Assembly: GCF_037072025.1 (NCBI RefSeq)
Contig: NZ_JAXHDD010000018.1
Location: forward strand, 1-64,000
Direction of reading: 5' to 3'
Source of the DNA: Pseudogracilibacillus sp037072025
GTDB taxonomy: Bacteria; Bacillota; Bacilli; Bacillales; Amphibacillaceae
DNA: 64,000 nt
Shown here: in pieces, positions 8,965-17,642 of the stretch
Layout: each line of letters opens with the position of its first letter
How positions within the stretch are numbered: position 1 is the first letter of the stretch
Program-made: the position numbers and the translations under genes
The notes under the pieces: model-generated
The model's database searches: none
Told to the model about the DNA's origin: nothing
Seen by the model: the letters and a program-made list of their open reading frames with translations, nothing else

Positions 8965-9939
8965 CTATGGTCGTACAACATTCTGTGGATTCTTAACCAA
9001 AAAGGAGGTAACGTTATCAACCGCCATATTTAAAAGGCGGCTACGCGCTTCCTTCGTTGCCCAGGATATGTGAGGTGTGATGATACAATTCTTAGCACTT
9101 AATAAAGGATTTGTATCTAATGGTGGTTCTACATCTAATACGTCCAATCCCGCACCAGCAATAACGCCTGCATTAAGAGCGTCAGCTAAATCCTTATTAT
9201 TAACAAGTTTTCCTCTCGATGTATTAATAAGAATAGCAGAATCTTTCATCATCGATAATTTTTTTGAATTTATCATTTCTTCCGTCTCAGAAGTTAATGG
9301 ACAATGTAAACTGACAATATCCGACTTTCTCATCAATTCTGAAAGTTCCGCCCATTGGAGGCCCGGTAAATCAATGTCACGAGGGTTATGATCATATGCC
9401 AATATTCGCATGCCAAAAGCTGAGGCAATCTTAGTGACTTGTAGTCCAATTCGGCCAAATCCAACTACCCCAATCGTTTTATCAGCCAATTCAATAAGTG
9501 GATAGTTCCAAAAACACCAATCAGGATTTCTTCCCCAGGCTCCTTCCCTAACAGCCTCACTATGTCGCTGTGTATGATGACAATGTTCAAGCACTAATGC
9601 AAATACCATTTGGGCGACTGAATTTGTACCGTAAGTAGGTATATTTGTTACAGTAATCCCCAATTCTACTGCCGCTTGAATATCTACAACATCAAAACCC
9701 GTGGCTAATACTCCGATATACTTCAGATTAGGTAAGCTTTCTAGTGTTTCTTTACTTAATCGAGTTTTATTTGTTAAAATAATTTCTGCATTTACTGACC
9801 TTTCCAATACAAGCTCTTCTGGCGTCCTATCGTAAATATCAACTTCTCCAACTTGCTCCAATTTACTCCAACTTAAATCACCAGGGTTTAGTGTAAACCC
9901 ATCCAAAATACAAATATTAATATGAATCAATCCTCTCAT
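8965..9939 (-). CDS. D-2-hydroxyacid dehydrogenase (glycerate/hydroxypyruvate reductase type)
   Basis: A 324-residue NAD(P)-dependent D-isomer-specific 2-hydroxyacid dehydrogenase. Seen: the cofactor motif GVVGFGRIGLQVTKIASAFG (GxGxxG, near residues 157-176), the substrate-binding region ATGFDVVDI near 79-87, the catalytic Arg in INTSRGKLVN near 238-247, the Glu in DVLDVEPPLDTNPLL near 266-280 and the catalytic His in IITPHISWAT near 286-295. The closest named activities are hydroxypyruvate/glyoxylate reductase, which would give D-glycerate for the kinase at 5886. The start is unusual: the ATG at 9939 has no Shine-Dalgarno, whereas GAGAGGA (9931-9937) lies inside the first codons and is 9 nt from an ATT at 9921-9919 that aligns with the family start Met. 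Reduction of hydroxypyruvate is inference from neighbours. Confidence 0.9.
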   Translation of the reverse strand: MRGLIHINICILDGFTLNPGDLSWSKLEQVGEVDIYDRTPEELVLERSVNAEIILTNKTRLSKETLESLPNLKYIGVLATGFDVVDIQAAVELGITVTNIPTYGTNSVAQMVFALVLEHCHHTQRHSEAVREGAWGRNPDWCFWNYPLIELADKTIGVVGFGRIGLQVTKIASAFGMRILAYDHNPRDIDLPGLQWAELSELMRKSDIVSLHCPLTSETEEMINSKKLSMMKDSAILINTSRGKLVNNKDLADALNAGVIAGAGLDVLDVEPPLDTNPLLSAKNCIITPHISWATKEARSRLLNMAVDNVTSFLVKNPQNVVRP

Positions 9940-10108
9940 TATTTATCATGTTCGATATTTTATAATATTAACCTTTGATTATTACTATTTAAAAGCCTAT
10001 TATCTACTAACTTACTTATCGGAATCCCCACAGTGTTCAAGATTAATTGTAAAACGGAATGCATTATAATATAATTTAATCATTCAGATACTTGGAGGTG
10101 CACATCAT

Positions 10109-10984
10109 TTGAATAATTTAGGAATTGAAGCTTTTCTTTCCGTTGTACATCATGGTAGCTTAACCGATGCTGCCAATTCTTTATATCTTTCTCAATCAAC
10201 ATTAAGTCATCGTCTTGCGCAACTAGAGCGAGAAGTGGGTATGACTTTGATTGATCGTGGGCGTGGGATGAGAACGCTCTCTTTAACTTCAGATGGTCAG
10301 GAATTTTTAACTATTGCTAAGAGATGGTCAGATCTTGTACATGAAACTACTCAGATTCGTACCCGTAAACAAAATATGACTCTATCGATTGGTTCAGTTG
10401 ATAGTATTCAAAACTATGTGTTACCTCCTGTTTTTGAATTATTAACTACCCATTCGAAAAAAATTGACATTCGAATCCGTACTCAACAATCATCTGAACT
10501 CTATCTACTATTAGAGCGCGGTGAAATAGACATCGCTTTTTCCCATCTTGAACAACCAATGCCCAATATGATTATTAAAAAATTTTACAGTGAAAAAATG
10601 GTAGTTATAAGTAAAGGTAAATTATTATCAAATGGTAAGATATTAAAAGATAAAGAATTAGATACCTCATATCAATTATATTTTGATTGGAACACATCCT
10701 TTAAAGCCTGGTATGACGGATGGATAGGCGATCGAAATTATCCAACTGTTCATTTAGACACAGCACAATTACTCCTTACATTTATGGATAATGACAAAAA
10801 GTGGGCAATAATTCCACTATCAATGGCAAAGAAGCTTGAATCTACAGGTGAATTTTTGATTTACTATTTAGAAGATCCACCACCGGAACGAGTATGCTAT
10901 CAAATCCGCTCTCGTAACCCTAGAGCTAGTGCTGTCGAAAGCCTGAAATTACTTGATAATTGTATAAACTCAGTAATTATTTAA
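10109..10984 (+). CDS. LysR-family transcriptional regulator
   Basis: A 291-residue LysR-type regulator. The winged helix-turn-helix spans roughly residues 3-62, with GSLTDAANSLYLSQSTLSHRLAQLE as helix-turn-helix. A linker helix follows, and the periplasmic-binding-like effector domain begins near residue 90 (TLSIGSVDSIQNYVLPPVFELL). Start is TTG at 10109 with GGAGG about 9-10 nt upstream. It is divergent from the dehydrogenase-pxp genes (start 9939) and convergent with pxpA, so it probably controls this cluster. Its upstream region contains TTGTAAAA, a core that also recurs in the two promoter regions at 5512 and 12001, which makes LysR a candidate reader of that motif. The effector is unknown. 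Confidence 0.92.
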   Translation: MNNLGIEAFLSVVHHGSLTDAANSLYLSQSTLSHRLAQLEREVGMTLIDRGRGMRTLSLTSDGQEFLTIAKRWSDLVHETTQIRTRKQNMTLSIGSVDSIQNYVLPPVFELLTTHSKKIDIRIRTQQSSELYLLLERGEIDIAFSHLEQPMPNMIIKKFYSEKMVVISKGKLLSNGKILKDKELDTSYQLYFDWNTSFKAWYDGWIGDRNYPTVHLDTAQLLLTFMDNDKKWAIIPLSMAKKLESTGEFLIYYLEDPPPERVCYQIRSRNPRASAVESLKLLDNCINSVII

Positions 10985-11165
10985 AGTTACATTCAATATT
11001 TCGTATTAATTCGAGTTATTTTAAATACGTTTAAGAATCTCCCATTATTTGTCCATAGTCGCAGTTTTTTTAATGAATAGTTATAGTACTCTTGCATTCC
11101 TTTATCCCAGTATGCAAGGGTACAAAAAACTAGAATGTACCATCCTCCTCCCATTCAACTCATAA

Positions 11166-11936
11166 TCATAGCCAATCTTCTAATTTCTTAACTTCTATCC
11201 CTTCTTCAAGTAAAGCTTGTTTTACTTTTTTGGCCAATAATACGGAGCCTTCCGTATCACCATGAACACATAAAGTATGTCCATTAACCTCGATATCCTT
11301 ACCAGTAATAGTTTGGACCTTTCCTTCAACCGCCATACGGACACAACGGGCGACAACCTCATCTTGATCATAAATTACAGCATTCGGTTCTATACGGGAA
11401 ACTAATGTGCCATCCTCTTTGTATGATCTGTCTGCAAACATCTGAATAGCAATTTTCAAACCATTTTCTTGCGCAACAGTTGCTAATTGACCTGGCTCCG
11501 TCATTACAATAAGCGAAGGATCAAACAACATTACTGCTTCTGCTATGGCTTCAGCATAATTACGATTATTAACAGAAAGATTCCCCAATCGACCATGTGG
11601 TGAAATATGCTGTAATCGGTAATTCGAGCTTCTAACAAACGCACTAAGCGCACCCAATTGATATAAAACATCTGTCGTTACTTCCCATGGAGTCAAATCC
11701 ATATCCCTACGACCAAAACCATTCAGATCAGGAAAAGATGGGTGAGCTCCAATACCAACACCATTTTCAATTGCCTTCTCTACCGTTGAAGCCATTATAC
11801 GTGGATCCCCCGCATGAAACCCGCAAGCAATATTAGCAGAACTTACCACTTTTAATAGGTTCTTATCGTCAGCTATTGTATAGGCACCAAACCCTTCACC
11901 CATATCAGAATTAATATCAATAAATGACCGCATCAT
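11166..11936 (-). CDS. pxpA: 5-oxoprolinase subunit A-like protein (PxpA, LamB/YcsF family)
   Basis: A LamB/YcsF-family protein of about 256 residues, the third subunit of the PxpABC 5-oxoprolinase. Seen from the N-terminus: FIDINSDMGEGFGAY (family DLNxDxGE), SSANIACGFHAGDPRIM near residues 33-49, GVGIGAHPSFPDLNGFGRRDM near 60-80, the central HGRLGN (family HGALYN), EPNAVIYDQDEVVARCVRM near 190-208, and VHGDTEGSV near the C-terminus. Two ATGs follow GGGAG (11936 and 11933); either is possible. It is separated from pxpBC by the dehydrogenase and the LysR gene, an unusual split for a complex normally encoded contiguously. It ends convergently with LysR. Confidence 0.92.
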   Translation of the reverse strand: MMRSFIDINSDMGEGFGAYTIADDKNLLKVVSSANIACGFHAGDPRIMASTVEKAIENGVGIGAHPSFPDLNGFGRRDMDLTPWEVTTDVLYQLGALSAFVRSSNYRLQHISPHGRLGNLSVNNRNYAEAIAEAVMLFDPSLIVMTEPGQLATVAQENGLKIAIQMFADRSYKEDGTLVSRIEPNAVIYDQDEVVARCVRMAVEGKVQTITGKDIEVNGHTLCVHGDTEGSVLLAKKVKQALLEEGIEVKKLEDWL

Positions 11937-11942
11937 TCTCAC

Positions 11943-12301
11943 TCCCGCAATAGATTAACTAGTATGAATATATTTACATTAATCATACTTGATGAATATA
12001 ATATTGTAAAATAGGTTTATTTGAATTATAAAAACAGTTTTATGAATATTAATTTATTTAAGCATTTTGTAAAATAGCTACTATAACAATGACTTTGTAT
12101 AACGCTTCTTTTACCCAAGATAGATATTATTACAGATAAGAATTATACAACCCTCTTTGTTTTATCGCAAACACCTTCCCAAAACCATTTTCTAAATATC
12201 AACTTTATCGATTTTATATGCCACATTATTTCATTTTACAAATATTCCTTCTAACCTTATATTCAGTTTAAGAGAAAATATTAAAAAGGAAGTGTTTTAT
12301 C
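11943..12301 (+). promoter_or_regulatory. divergent control region between pxpA and the second aminotransferase
   Basis: This 359-nt AT-rich gap contains ATATTGTAAAAT at 12001-12012 and ACAGTTTTATGA at 12034-12045, identical to the pair at 5512 and 5589. It also has another TTGTAAAAT near 12066 and an inverted ATTTTACAAAT near 12234, so TTGTAAAAT-type half sites occur on both strands. GAAGTG (aaaaaggaagtg) just before 12302 is the ribosome site for the aminotransferase. The repeats suggest one regulator acting on both operons; which one is unknown. Confidence 0.45.
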
Positions 12302-13477
12302 ATGCTCAATACCGCCAGCCGTTTGGAATCAGTTGGATTTTCAAACATTCGTAAGATTTACGAAAAGGCTAATCAAGTAAAGTCTCAAGGATTAGATGTA
12401 TATAATTTAATATTGGGAGAACCCGATTTCCCTACACCAAAATTAATTACAGCATCTGGAATTAGTTCTATCAATAAAGGAGAAACACATTACACTTCAA
12501 ATTTTGGCTTAATAGAACTTCGTAAAGCAATTGCACAGAAGTTAAAAACTGAAAATAATTTAAACGCTTCCCCTGAGGAAATTTTAGTTACGACTGGGGC
12601 TACCGAAGCAGTTTTTGCTTCAATAGTTGGAATACTCAATCCTGGAGAGGAAGCCTTAGTCCCTGCACCATCGTGGCCGCATTATGAAGCATGCTGTAAC
12701 TTGGCTGGAGGCACGCCTATAAATTTTCCAATTAACTTTGAAAACAGTTCATTTACAATTAATTCGGATGAAATAGAGAAACGCATTACTGACAGAACAC
12801 GTTTAATTATTCTTAACTCTCCTAGTAATCCTACTGGTATGATGTTAGACTACGAAAGTTTATTACAAATTTCGCAAATTGCAATCAAACATAATCTAAT
12901 AGTTATCTCTGATGAAATTTATGAAAAAATTACTTATGACGAAGAGAAACATATAAGTATTGGATCATTACCTGGTATGTATGAAAGAACGATTACAATA
13001 AATGGTCTCTCAAAAGCTTACGCCATGACTGGATGGAGAGTTGGTTATCTACATGCTGCAGAGCCATTATTTAATGGACTAGTAAGACTTCATCAATATA
13101 ATGTAACGTGTCTACCAGCCTTTAGCCAACATGCAGCAACTACTGCAATTCTAGAAGCACATAAAGAAGTTGAAGAAATGAGGCTCATATTTAATCAACG
13201 TAGAGATTTATTAGTTAATCTTCTAAATCAATCTGACTTTTTCAATATTAAATGCCCTAAAGGTGCATTTTACCTATTTATTAATATTGAATCTTCAGGT
13301 AAATCTTCTGATGAATTTGTATTAGACTTATTAGAAAAGACTGGAGTAGCCGTTGTTCCTGGTACAGCCTTTGGGGACTTTGGCAGTGGATTTGTAAGAA
13401 TCTCTTATGCTGCTAAAAATGAAGCGCTAATTCAATCCGCAGAGAAAATTATTTCTTATTTAAACACCAGTATTTAA
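12302..13477 (+). CDS. PLP-dependent aminotransferase, class I/II (aspartate aminotransferase-like)
   Basis: A 391-residue fold-type I aminotransferase of the aspartate aminotransferase Ib/AspB type. Seen: ILGEPDFPTPKLI near residues 38-50, HYTSNFGLIELRKAIA near 66-81, VTTGATEAVFASIVGIL near 97-113, NSPSNPTGMMLD near 176-187 (PLP Asn), ISDEIYEKITYD near 205-216, the Schiff-base lysine in NGLSKAYAMTGWRVGYLHA near 236-254 and the C-terminal carboxylate Arg in FVRISYA near 364-370. The ATG has AAGGAAG upstream. It is followed after 54 nt by the RraA-like gene, so the pair probably acts in sequence: transamination to a 2-oxoacid, then aldol cleavage or decarboxylation. The substrate is not determined by sequence. 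Confidence 0.9.
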   Translation: MLNTASRLESVGFSNIRKIYEKANQVKSQGLDVYNLILGEPDFPTPKLITASGISSINKGETHYTSNFGLIELRKAIAQKLKTENNLNASPEEILVTTGATEAVFASIVGILNPGEEALVPAPSWPHYEACCNLAGGTPINFPINFENSSFTINSDEIEKRITDRTRLIILNSPSNPTGMMLDYESLLQISQIAIKHNLIVISDEIYEKITYDEEKHISIGSLPGMYERTITINGLSKAYAMTGWRVGYLHAAEPLFNGLVRLHQYNVTCLPAFSQHAATTAILEAHKEVEEMRLIFNQRRDLLVNLLNQSDFFNIKCPKGAFYLFINIESSGKSSDEFVLDLLEKTGVAVVPGTAFGDFGSGFVRISYAAKNEALIQSAEKIISYLNTSI

Positions 13478-13531
13478 ATAATAGACTAATTACAATTGAA
13501 TTTTTATTAAAATTTGAAAGGAAGTAATAAA

Positions 13532-14215
13532 ATGACTGTTTCAGATATAAGAATTATAAGAGACTTCGAAAGGTTGCCAAAGGAACTACTCGATGAATAT
13601 AAAGATTTAGCTGCAGCAAATATTGGAGATGTTATGGGTCGCTTTCGATCAATGGACTATACTGTTAAATCAATGAACAAGCTGGGAGTACATTTAGTAG
13701 GAAGTGCACTTACCATTCGTATTCATCCTACCGATAACTTAATGGTTCATAAAGCAATAGACTTAGCGCGACCTGGTGATGTACTTGTTATTGATGCGTT
13801 TGGTGGGAAGGAAAATGCAATTATTGGAGAACTCATTTCTCACTATGCCAAAATTAAAGGTATTGCCGGAATAGTAACAAGTTCACCTATTCGAGATGTA
13901 CATGCAATTTACAATATGGACTTCCCTGTATTTGCACGAGGAGCAACACCACGTGGGCCTTTGAAAGAAGGTTCGGGTGAAATTAATACGATTATCAGTT
14001 GTGGCACAGTACCTGTTAATCCTGGGGATATAATCGTTGGAGATGATGATGGGGTGGTCGTAGTACCAAAAGAAGATGCCGTGGATGTATTAGAGCAAAC
14101 AAAGTTAATTCAAGAAAAAGAAAAGTCAATTATAGATAAGATGTGCAAAACAGGAAACTGGGAACGTAAATGGGTAGATGAAATATTACAACAAAAAGGC
14201 TATTCCTCTCAATAA
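13532..14215 (+). CDS. RraA-like aldolase/decarboxylase (HMG/CHA aldolase family)
   Basis: A 227-residue RraA/MenG-like fold protein. Divalent metal-dependent members cleave 4-hydroxy-4-methyl-2-oxoglutarate or 4-carboxy-4-hydroxy-2-oxoadipate or decarboxylate oxaloacetate; RraA itself, which inhibits RNase E, is not catalytic. Seen: AANIGDVMGRFRSMDY near residues 28-43, GSALTIRIHPTDNLMVHKAID near 57-77, the loop FGGKENAIIGELI near 90-102 and the catalytic/metal pair Arg-Asp in SSPIRDVHAI (about 121-122), then PGDIIVGDDDGVVVVP near the C-terminus. The retained Arg-Asp argues for an enzyme. The ATG at 13532 follows GAAAGGAAG with good spacing, so an upstream TTG at 13514 is rejected. It shares an operon with the aminotransferase. 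Confidence 0.88.
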   Translation: MTVSDIRIIRDFERLPKELLDEYKDLAAANIGDVMGRFRSMDYTVKSMNKLGVHLVGSALTIRIHPTDNLMVHKAIDLARPGDVLVIDAFGGKENAIIGELISHYAKIKGIAGIVTSSPIRDVHAIYNMDFPVFARGATPRGPLKEGSGEINTIISCGTVPVNPGDIIVGDDDGVVVVPKEDAVDVLEQTKLIQEKEKSIIDKMCKTGNWERKWVDEILQQKGYSSQ

Positions 14216-14270
14216 AAAAGCCCTACAAGACGTTGCGTTTCTTATAACAATCAATCTTTAACAAAATGAA

Positions 14271-14312
14271 TTTCCCTCTGTAATAAACGTCCGGATTCAC
14301 CACAGAGGGAAA
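14271..14312 (+). terminator. stem-loop downstream of the RraA-like gene
   Basis: Perfect 11-bp inverted repeat: TTTCCCTCTGT (14271-14281) and ACAGAGGGAAA (14302-14312), with a 20-nt loop. It lies 56 nt after the stop. There is no uninterrupted T run after it, so it may be a weak terminator or an end-repeat of a lost element; termination is inferred from position. Confidence 0.45.
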
Positions 14313-15102
14313 CTACCTTTTGAACCTTTTTCTCATTCCTATCCCAACGTTTTTCCTATCATTTACTTCAACATTCGTCTCTACATATCATTAACCGCAA
14401 TCTTTTTCTTACTGCTAGTCCCAATCCTTTTACTGCATCGGCTGTCACGTATTCAAGTTCCATAATTTCTTTAACTGTCAAATCCGTAATTACAAATACG
14501 TTACCCACTTCCACTGATTGTTAATTAACTAACTGCGGATTTCTTGATCGTCATTTTCAACGTTTCTAGGCGCATTTTTGATTCGTAAAATTTCTTATCA
14601 AAAACAATACATGATCCCTTAACATGATGACATTGGCACTTTTGGCTTTTTCCAATTTCTTCGCCTAAAATCTCACTCCCCGGATAAACATGCAGCTAAT
14701 GTAGACCAAAATATTTTGTCTTGACTGCTACCACCTGCATTCCAGGTGTATGAACTCCTACCTTCAATAAAGACTACGATTTACTACAATCAAAAAAAGA
14801 TAGCTCCTGTTGAATGCAGAAATTATCTTTTTTAAGCTACATATTATTACAATGCTATTGACAAGAAAGAGATTTAGCCTTTCACAATTACTTTTTTCTT
14901 TTTTGTTAAATCACTTAATAAATTTTAAACTACAAAAAATAAGATCATCCTTCGGTACGTTTTTAGCGTCACAATAACCAAAACCTCTTCATGACTTGAA
15001 TACTGAGTTAACATACCAACGGGCATACTCAAAACTGTCATAATAACTAATAGGCTACTCGAAATTAACCTACTCTCATGCCACAAATATCGCAGTTTAT
15101 AA
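14313..15102 (-). other. degenerate intergenic region with two minus-strand coding remnants
   Basis: About 790 nt without an intact gene between the RraA-like gene and dgoD. At 14368-14520 a minus-strand open stretch reads VFVITDLTVKEIMELEYV and continues to GLGLAVRKRLRL; this weakly resembles the N-terminal domain of PucR-type regulators. Near 14540-14760 a second minus-strand stretch (including TPGMQVVAVKTKYFGLH and EILGEEIGKSQKCQCH) looks like translated protein interrupted by stops; I do not recognise it. No mobile element ends are evident. The region looks like decayed genes. Confidence 0.3.
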
Positions 15103-16251
15103 TTACCATTCTGCTATTGATCCATCTTCATGACGCCACACTGGATTTTTCCATGAATGGCCTTCCTTTGCTTTTTTCTTAACAAATTCTTCATCAATTT
15201 CAATTCCAAGACCAGGCTTTTCAGGAATGTTAAGATAACCTTCTTCATATTGAAAATCTGAAGGATCTTGTAAGTAATCAAGTAAGTCATTGCCTTTATT
15301 GTAATGTATACCAAGGCTTTGTTCTTGTATGAATGCATTATATGAAGTAGCGTCAACTTGCAAACATGCTGCCAATGCAATTGGTCCTAGTGGACAATGC
15401 GGTGCAAGTGCTATATCATATGCTTCCGCCATGGATGCTATTTTTTTACACTCTGTTATACCACCAGCATGAGATAAGTCAGGTTGGATAATATCAACAT
15501 ATCCCGAAGAGAGTATATGTTTAAAATCCCATCTTGAATACATCCTCTCCCCAGTTGCAATTGGAGTACTTGTAAATTGTGCAATCTCTTTTAATGCTTC
15601 ATTATTCTCGGGTAAAATCGGTTCTTCAATAAACATAGGTTTAAAAGGTTCTAATTCTTTTATCAAAACTTTTGCCATAGGTTTGTGTACACGACCATGA
15701 AAATCGATTGCAATATCAATACTATAGCCAAACTTTTCCCGAAGAGTTGCAACTCTATTTATCACTTGTTCTATCTTAAAATAAGAATCTATAATTTGTA
15801 ATTCTTCTGTAGCATTCATTTTTATTGCAGAGAAACCCTTGTCTACAACAGCTTCAACAGCTTCAATTAATTGATCTGGCCTATCACCGCCGACCCATGA
15901 ATAAGCACGTATTTTATCACGACACTTTCCACCTAAAAGTTGATATATTGGAGTCTCGTAATACTTACCTTTAATGTCCCATAACGCTTGATCGATACCA
16001 GATATGGCACTCATCAAAAATGGTCCTCCACGATAAAAGTTTCCACGATAGAGCATGTTCCAGTGATCTTCTATGCGTAATGGGTCTTTTCCCTTTAACA
16101 TTGTCATTAATTCATGGATGCACGCTGCAACAGTATCTGCTTTCCCCTCTATTACTGGTTCACCCCAGCCATATATTTCATTATCAGTTTCAATTTTTAG
16201 AAATAACCAACGGGGAGGAACCTTATATAATTTGTAGTTTAGTATCTTCAT
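15103..16251 (-). CDS. dgoD: D-galactonate dehydratase
   Basis: A 382-residue enolase-superfamily enzyme (mandelate racemase subgroup) that dehydrates D-galactonate to 2-keto-3-deoxygalactonate. The length equals that of E. coli DgoD, and the active-site residues fall at matching positions: metal ligands Asp183 (AIDFHGR), Glu209 (MFIEEPILPE) and Glu235 (ATGERMYSR), and the catalytic histidines His185 and His285 (LAPHCPLGP). An N-terminal capping domain occupies about residues 1-115 (ETDNEIYGWGEPVIEGKADT, NFYRGGPFLMSAISGIDQALWDIKGK). Its start touches the stop of the ROK regulator gene (16251), so both are on one minus-strand transcript. It is divergent from the importer and downstream enzymes that complete the pathway. 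Specificity for galactonate over related aldonates is strongly suggested but untested. Confidence 0.93.
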   Translation of the reverse strand: MKILNYKLYKVPPRWLFLKIETDNEIYGWGEPVIEGKADTVAACIHELMTMLKGKDPLRIEDHWNMLYRGNFYRGGPFLMSAISGIDQALWDIKGKYYETPIYQLLGGKCRDKIRAYSWVGGDRPDQLIEAVEAVVDKGFSAIKMNATEELQIIDSYFKIEQVINRVATLREKFGYSIDIAIDFHGRVHKPMAKVLIKELEPFKPMFIEEPILPENNEALKEIAQFTSTPIATGERMYSRWDFKHILSSGYVDIIQPDLSHAGGITECKKIASMAEAYDIALAPHCPLGPIALAACLQVDATSYNAFIQEQSLGIHYNKGNDLLDYLQDPSDFQYEEGYLNIPEKPGLGIEIDEEFVKKKAKEGHSWKNPVWRHEDGSIAEW

Positions 16252-17492
16252 TACATTATACCCTCCTTTGAAAAGTAATCATCTATCTGTAAATGTCCAT
16301 TAAATAAGGAATCAACCCATAAAGTAGCAGCTCCAATCACATCAGCCTTATCACCTAAATCAGATGTTTCAATTTTTAAGTTTTTTGTATTCGTTTTTAA
16401 TGCGGTTTTATTAACAGTGTCTTTCAATGGAATTGTAATAAACTCTTCACCTACAAGTACACTTCCAGTCAGTATAATTTGCTGTGGATTAAACAGGTTT
16501 ACTAGTGAAGAAACTCCCACACCTAGATAACGTCCTGCCTCTTCTAACGTTTGTATAGAAAGCTGATCTTCTTTTGTTGCTGCAACATAAATATCTTTTA
16601 ATGAAATGCCATTATCCATTAAACTAACTAGCACACTATTAAACCCTTGTTTTAACTTTTTATTTATACCATTTAATAATGCGTTTTCATTCACTAAAGT
16701 TTCGAGACATCCGAAATTTCCACAAGAACACTTTGGACCATTCTCACTAACAGTTAAATGCCCAATTTGGCCTCCTCCATAATTAGTACCATGAAAAAGG
16801 TTTCCAGAAACCATAATTCCCGATCCAACACCGTAATCGACATTCATAACAATAAATGAATCTGAATTGATACATTTACCAAACCATCGTTCTGCTAATG
16901 TTAAAACATTACAATCATTATCTACCAAAACGGGAAGATTTAATTTGTCTTCAAGAATTTCACTTAAAGGAATGTGTTCCCAGCCCAAATGAGGTGGATA
17001 AATAGCAACTCCATTAATAGGATCAACAATTCCATGCATACCAACACCAATACCTAGAATCTTACTCTGGTTTATTCCTGATTCGGCTATAACCTTCTGA
17101 ACTAAATTACTTACTTTATCAAGGACATAAGCTGGTTCATGATTTGTAGGCAGTGGTATTGATAAGTAATGTTGTATATCTCCATTTAAATTAATAATGA
17201 CACATTTAATAGATTCGGACTGAATTGTAACCCCAATAATGTACAATGCATTTGAATTTAATTTATATTTAATAGGGAAACGTCCTCTTTTAATCGGAGC
17301 TTGCCCTAATAAACTAATTAAATTATACTCTTCCAATTCATTAATAATACTGGTTACAGAAGGAAGACTTAGCTTTGTTATTTTTGATAAGTCTGTTTTA
17401 GATAACGATCCCCTTTCCTTCAAAATACGTAAGATTAAAAACAAATTAGACTGGCGCATTTTTTCCTTATCCATTTTTTTATTTCTTATCAT
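16251..17492 (-). CDS. ROK-family transcriptional regulator (XylR/NagC type)
   Basis: A 413-residue ROK repressor. The N-terminal winged helix is at about residues 14-70 (GSLSKTDLSKITKLSLPSVTSIINELE). The sugar-kinase-like domain follows, with the zinc and ROK signature CSCGNFGCLETLVNE near 256-270 (CxCGxxGCxE), VDNDCNVLTLAERWFG near 198-213 and NVDYGVGSGIMVSGNLFHG near 222-240. The catalytic Asp region of ROK kinases (here DNDC) is kept, as in many repressors that bind but do not phosphorylate sugars. It is encoded upstream of dgoD with a 1-nt overlap and divergently from the importer operon, so it most likely controls both in response to a sugar such as galactose or a galactonate intermediate. 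The start is uncertain: ATGs at 17492, 17474 and 17459 are in frame. Confidence 0.9.
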   Translation of the reverse strand: MIRNKKMDKEKMRQSNLFLILRILKERGSLSKTDLSKITKLSLPSVTSIINELEEYNLISLLGQAPIKRGRFPIKYKLNSNALYIIGVTIQSESIKCVIINLNGDIQHYLSIPLPTNHEPAYVLDKVSNLVQKVIAESGINQSKILGIGVGMHGIVDPINGVAIYPPHLGWEHIPLSEILEDKLNLPVLVDNDCNVLTLAERWFGKCINSDSFIVMNVDYGVGSGIMVSGNLFHGTNYGGGQIGHLTVSENGPKCSCGNFGCLETLVNENALLNGINKKLKQGFNSVLVSLMDNGISLKDIYVAATKEDQLSIQTLEEAGRYLGVGVSSLVNLFNPQQIILTGSVLVGEEFITIPLKDTVNKTALKTNTKNLKIETSDLGDKADVIGAATLWVDSLFNGHLQIDDYFSKEGIM

Positions 17493-17642
17493 GGTATCAC
17501 TCTTTCATAAAAGTAAATAAAATAATTAATCTTTAATAATTTGACATTAATATATAATTCGATTTAATACTGTAATAATAACATTTCCCCCTTAATAATT
17601 CCATTAAAATATTGAAATATAATATTTTATCCAAAAAATACA

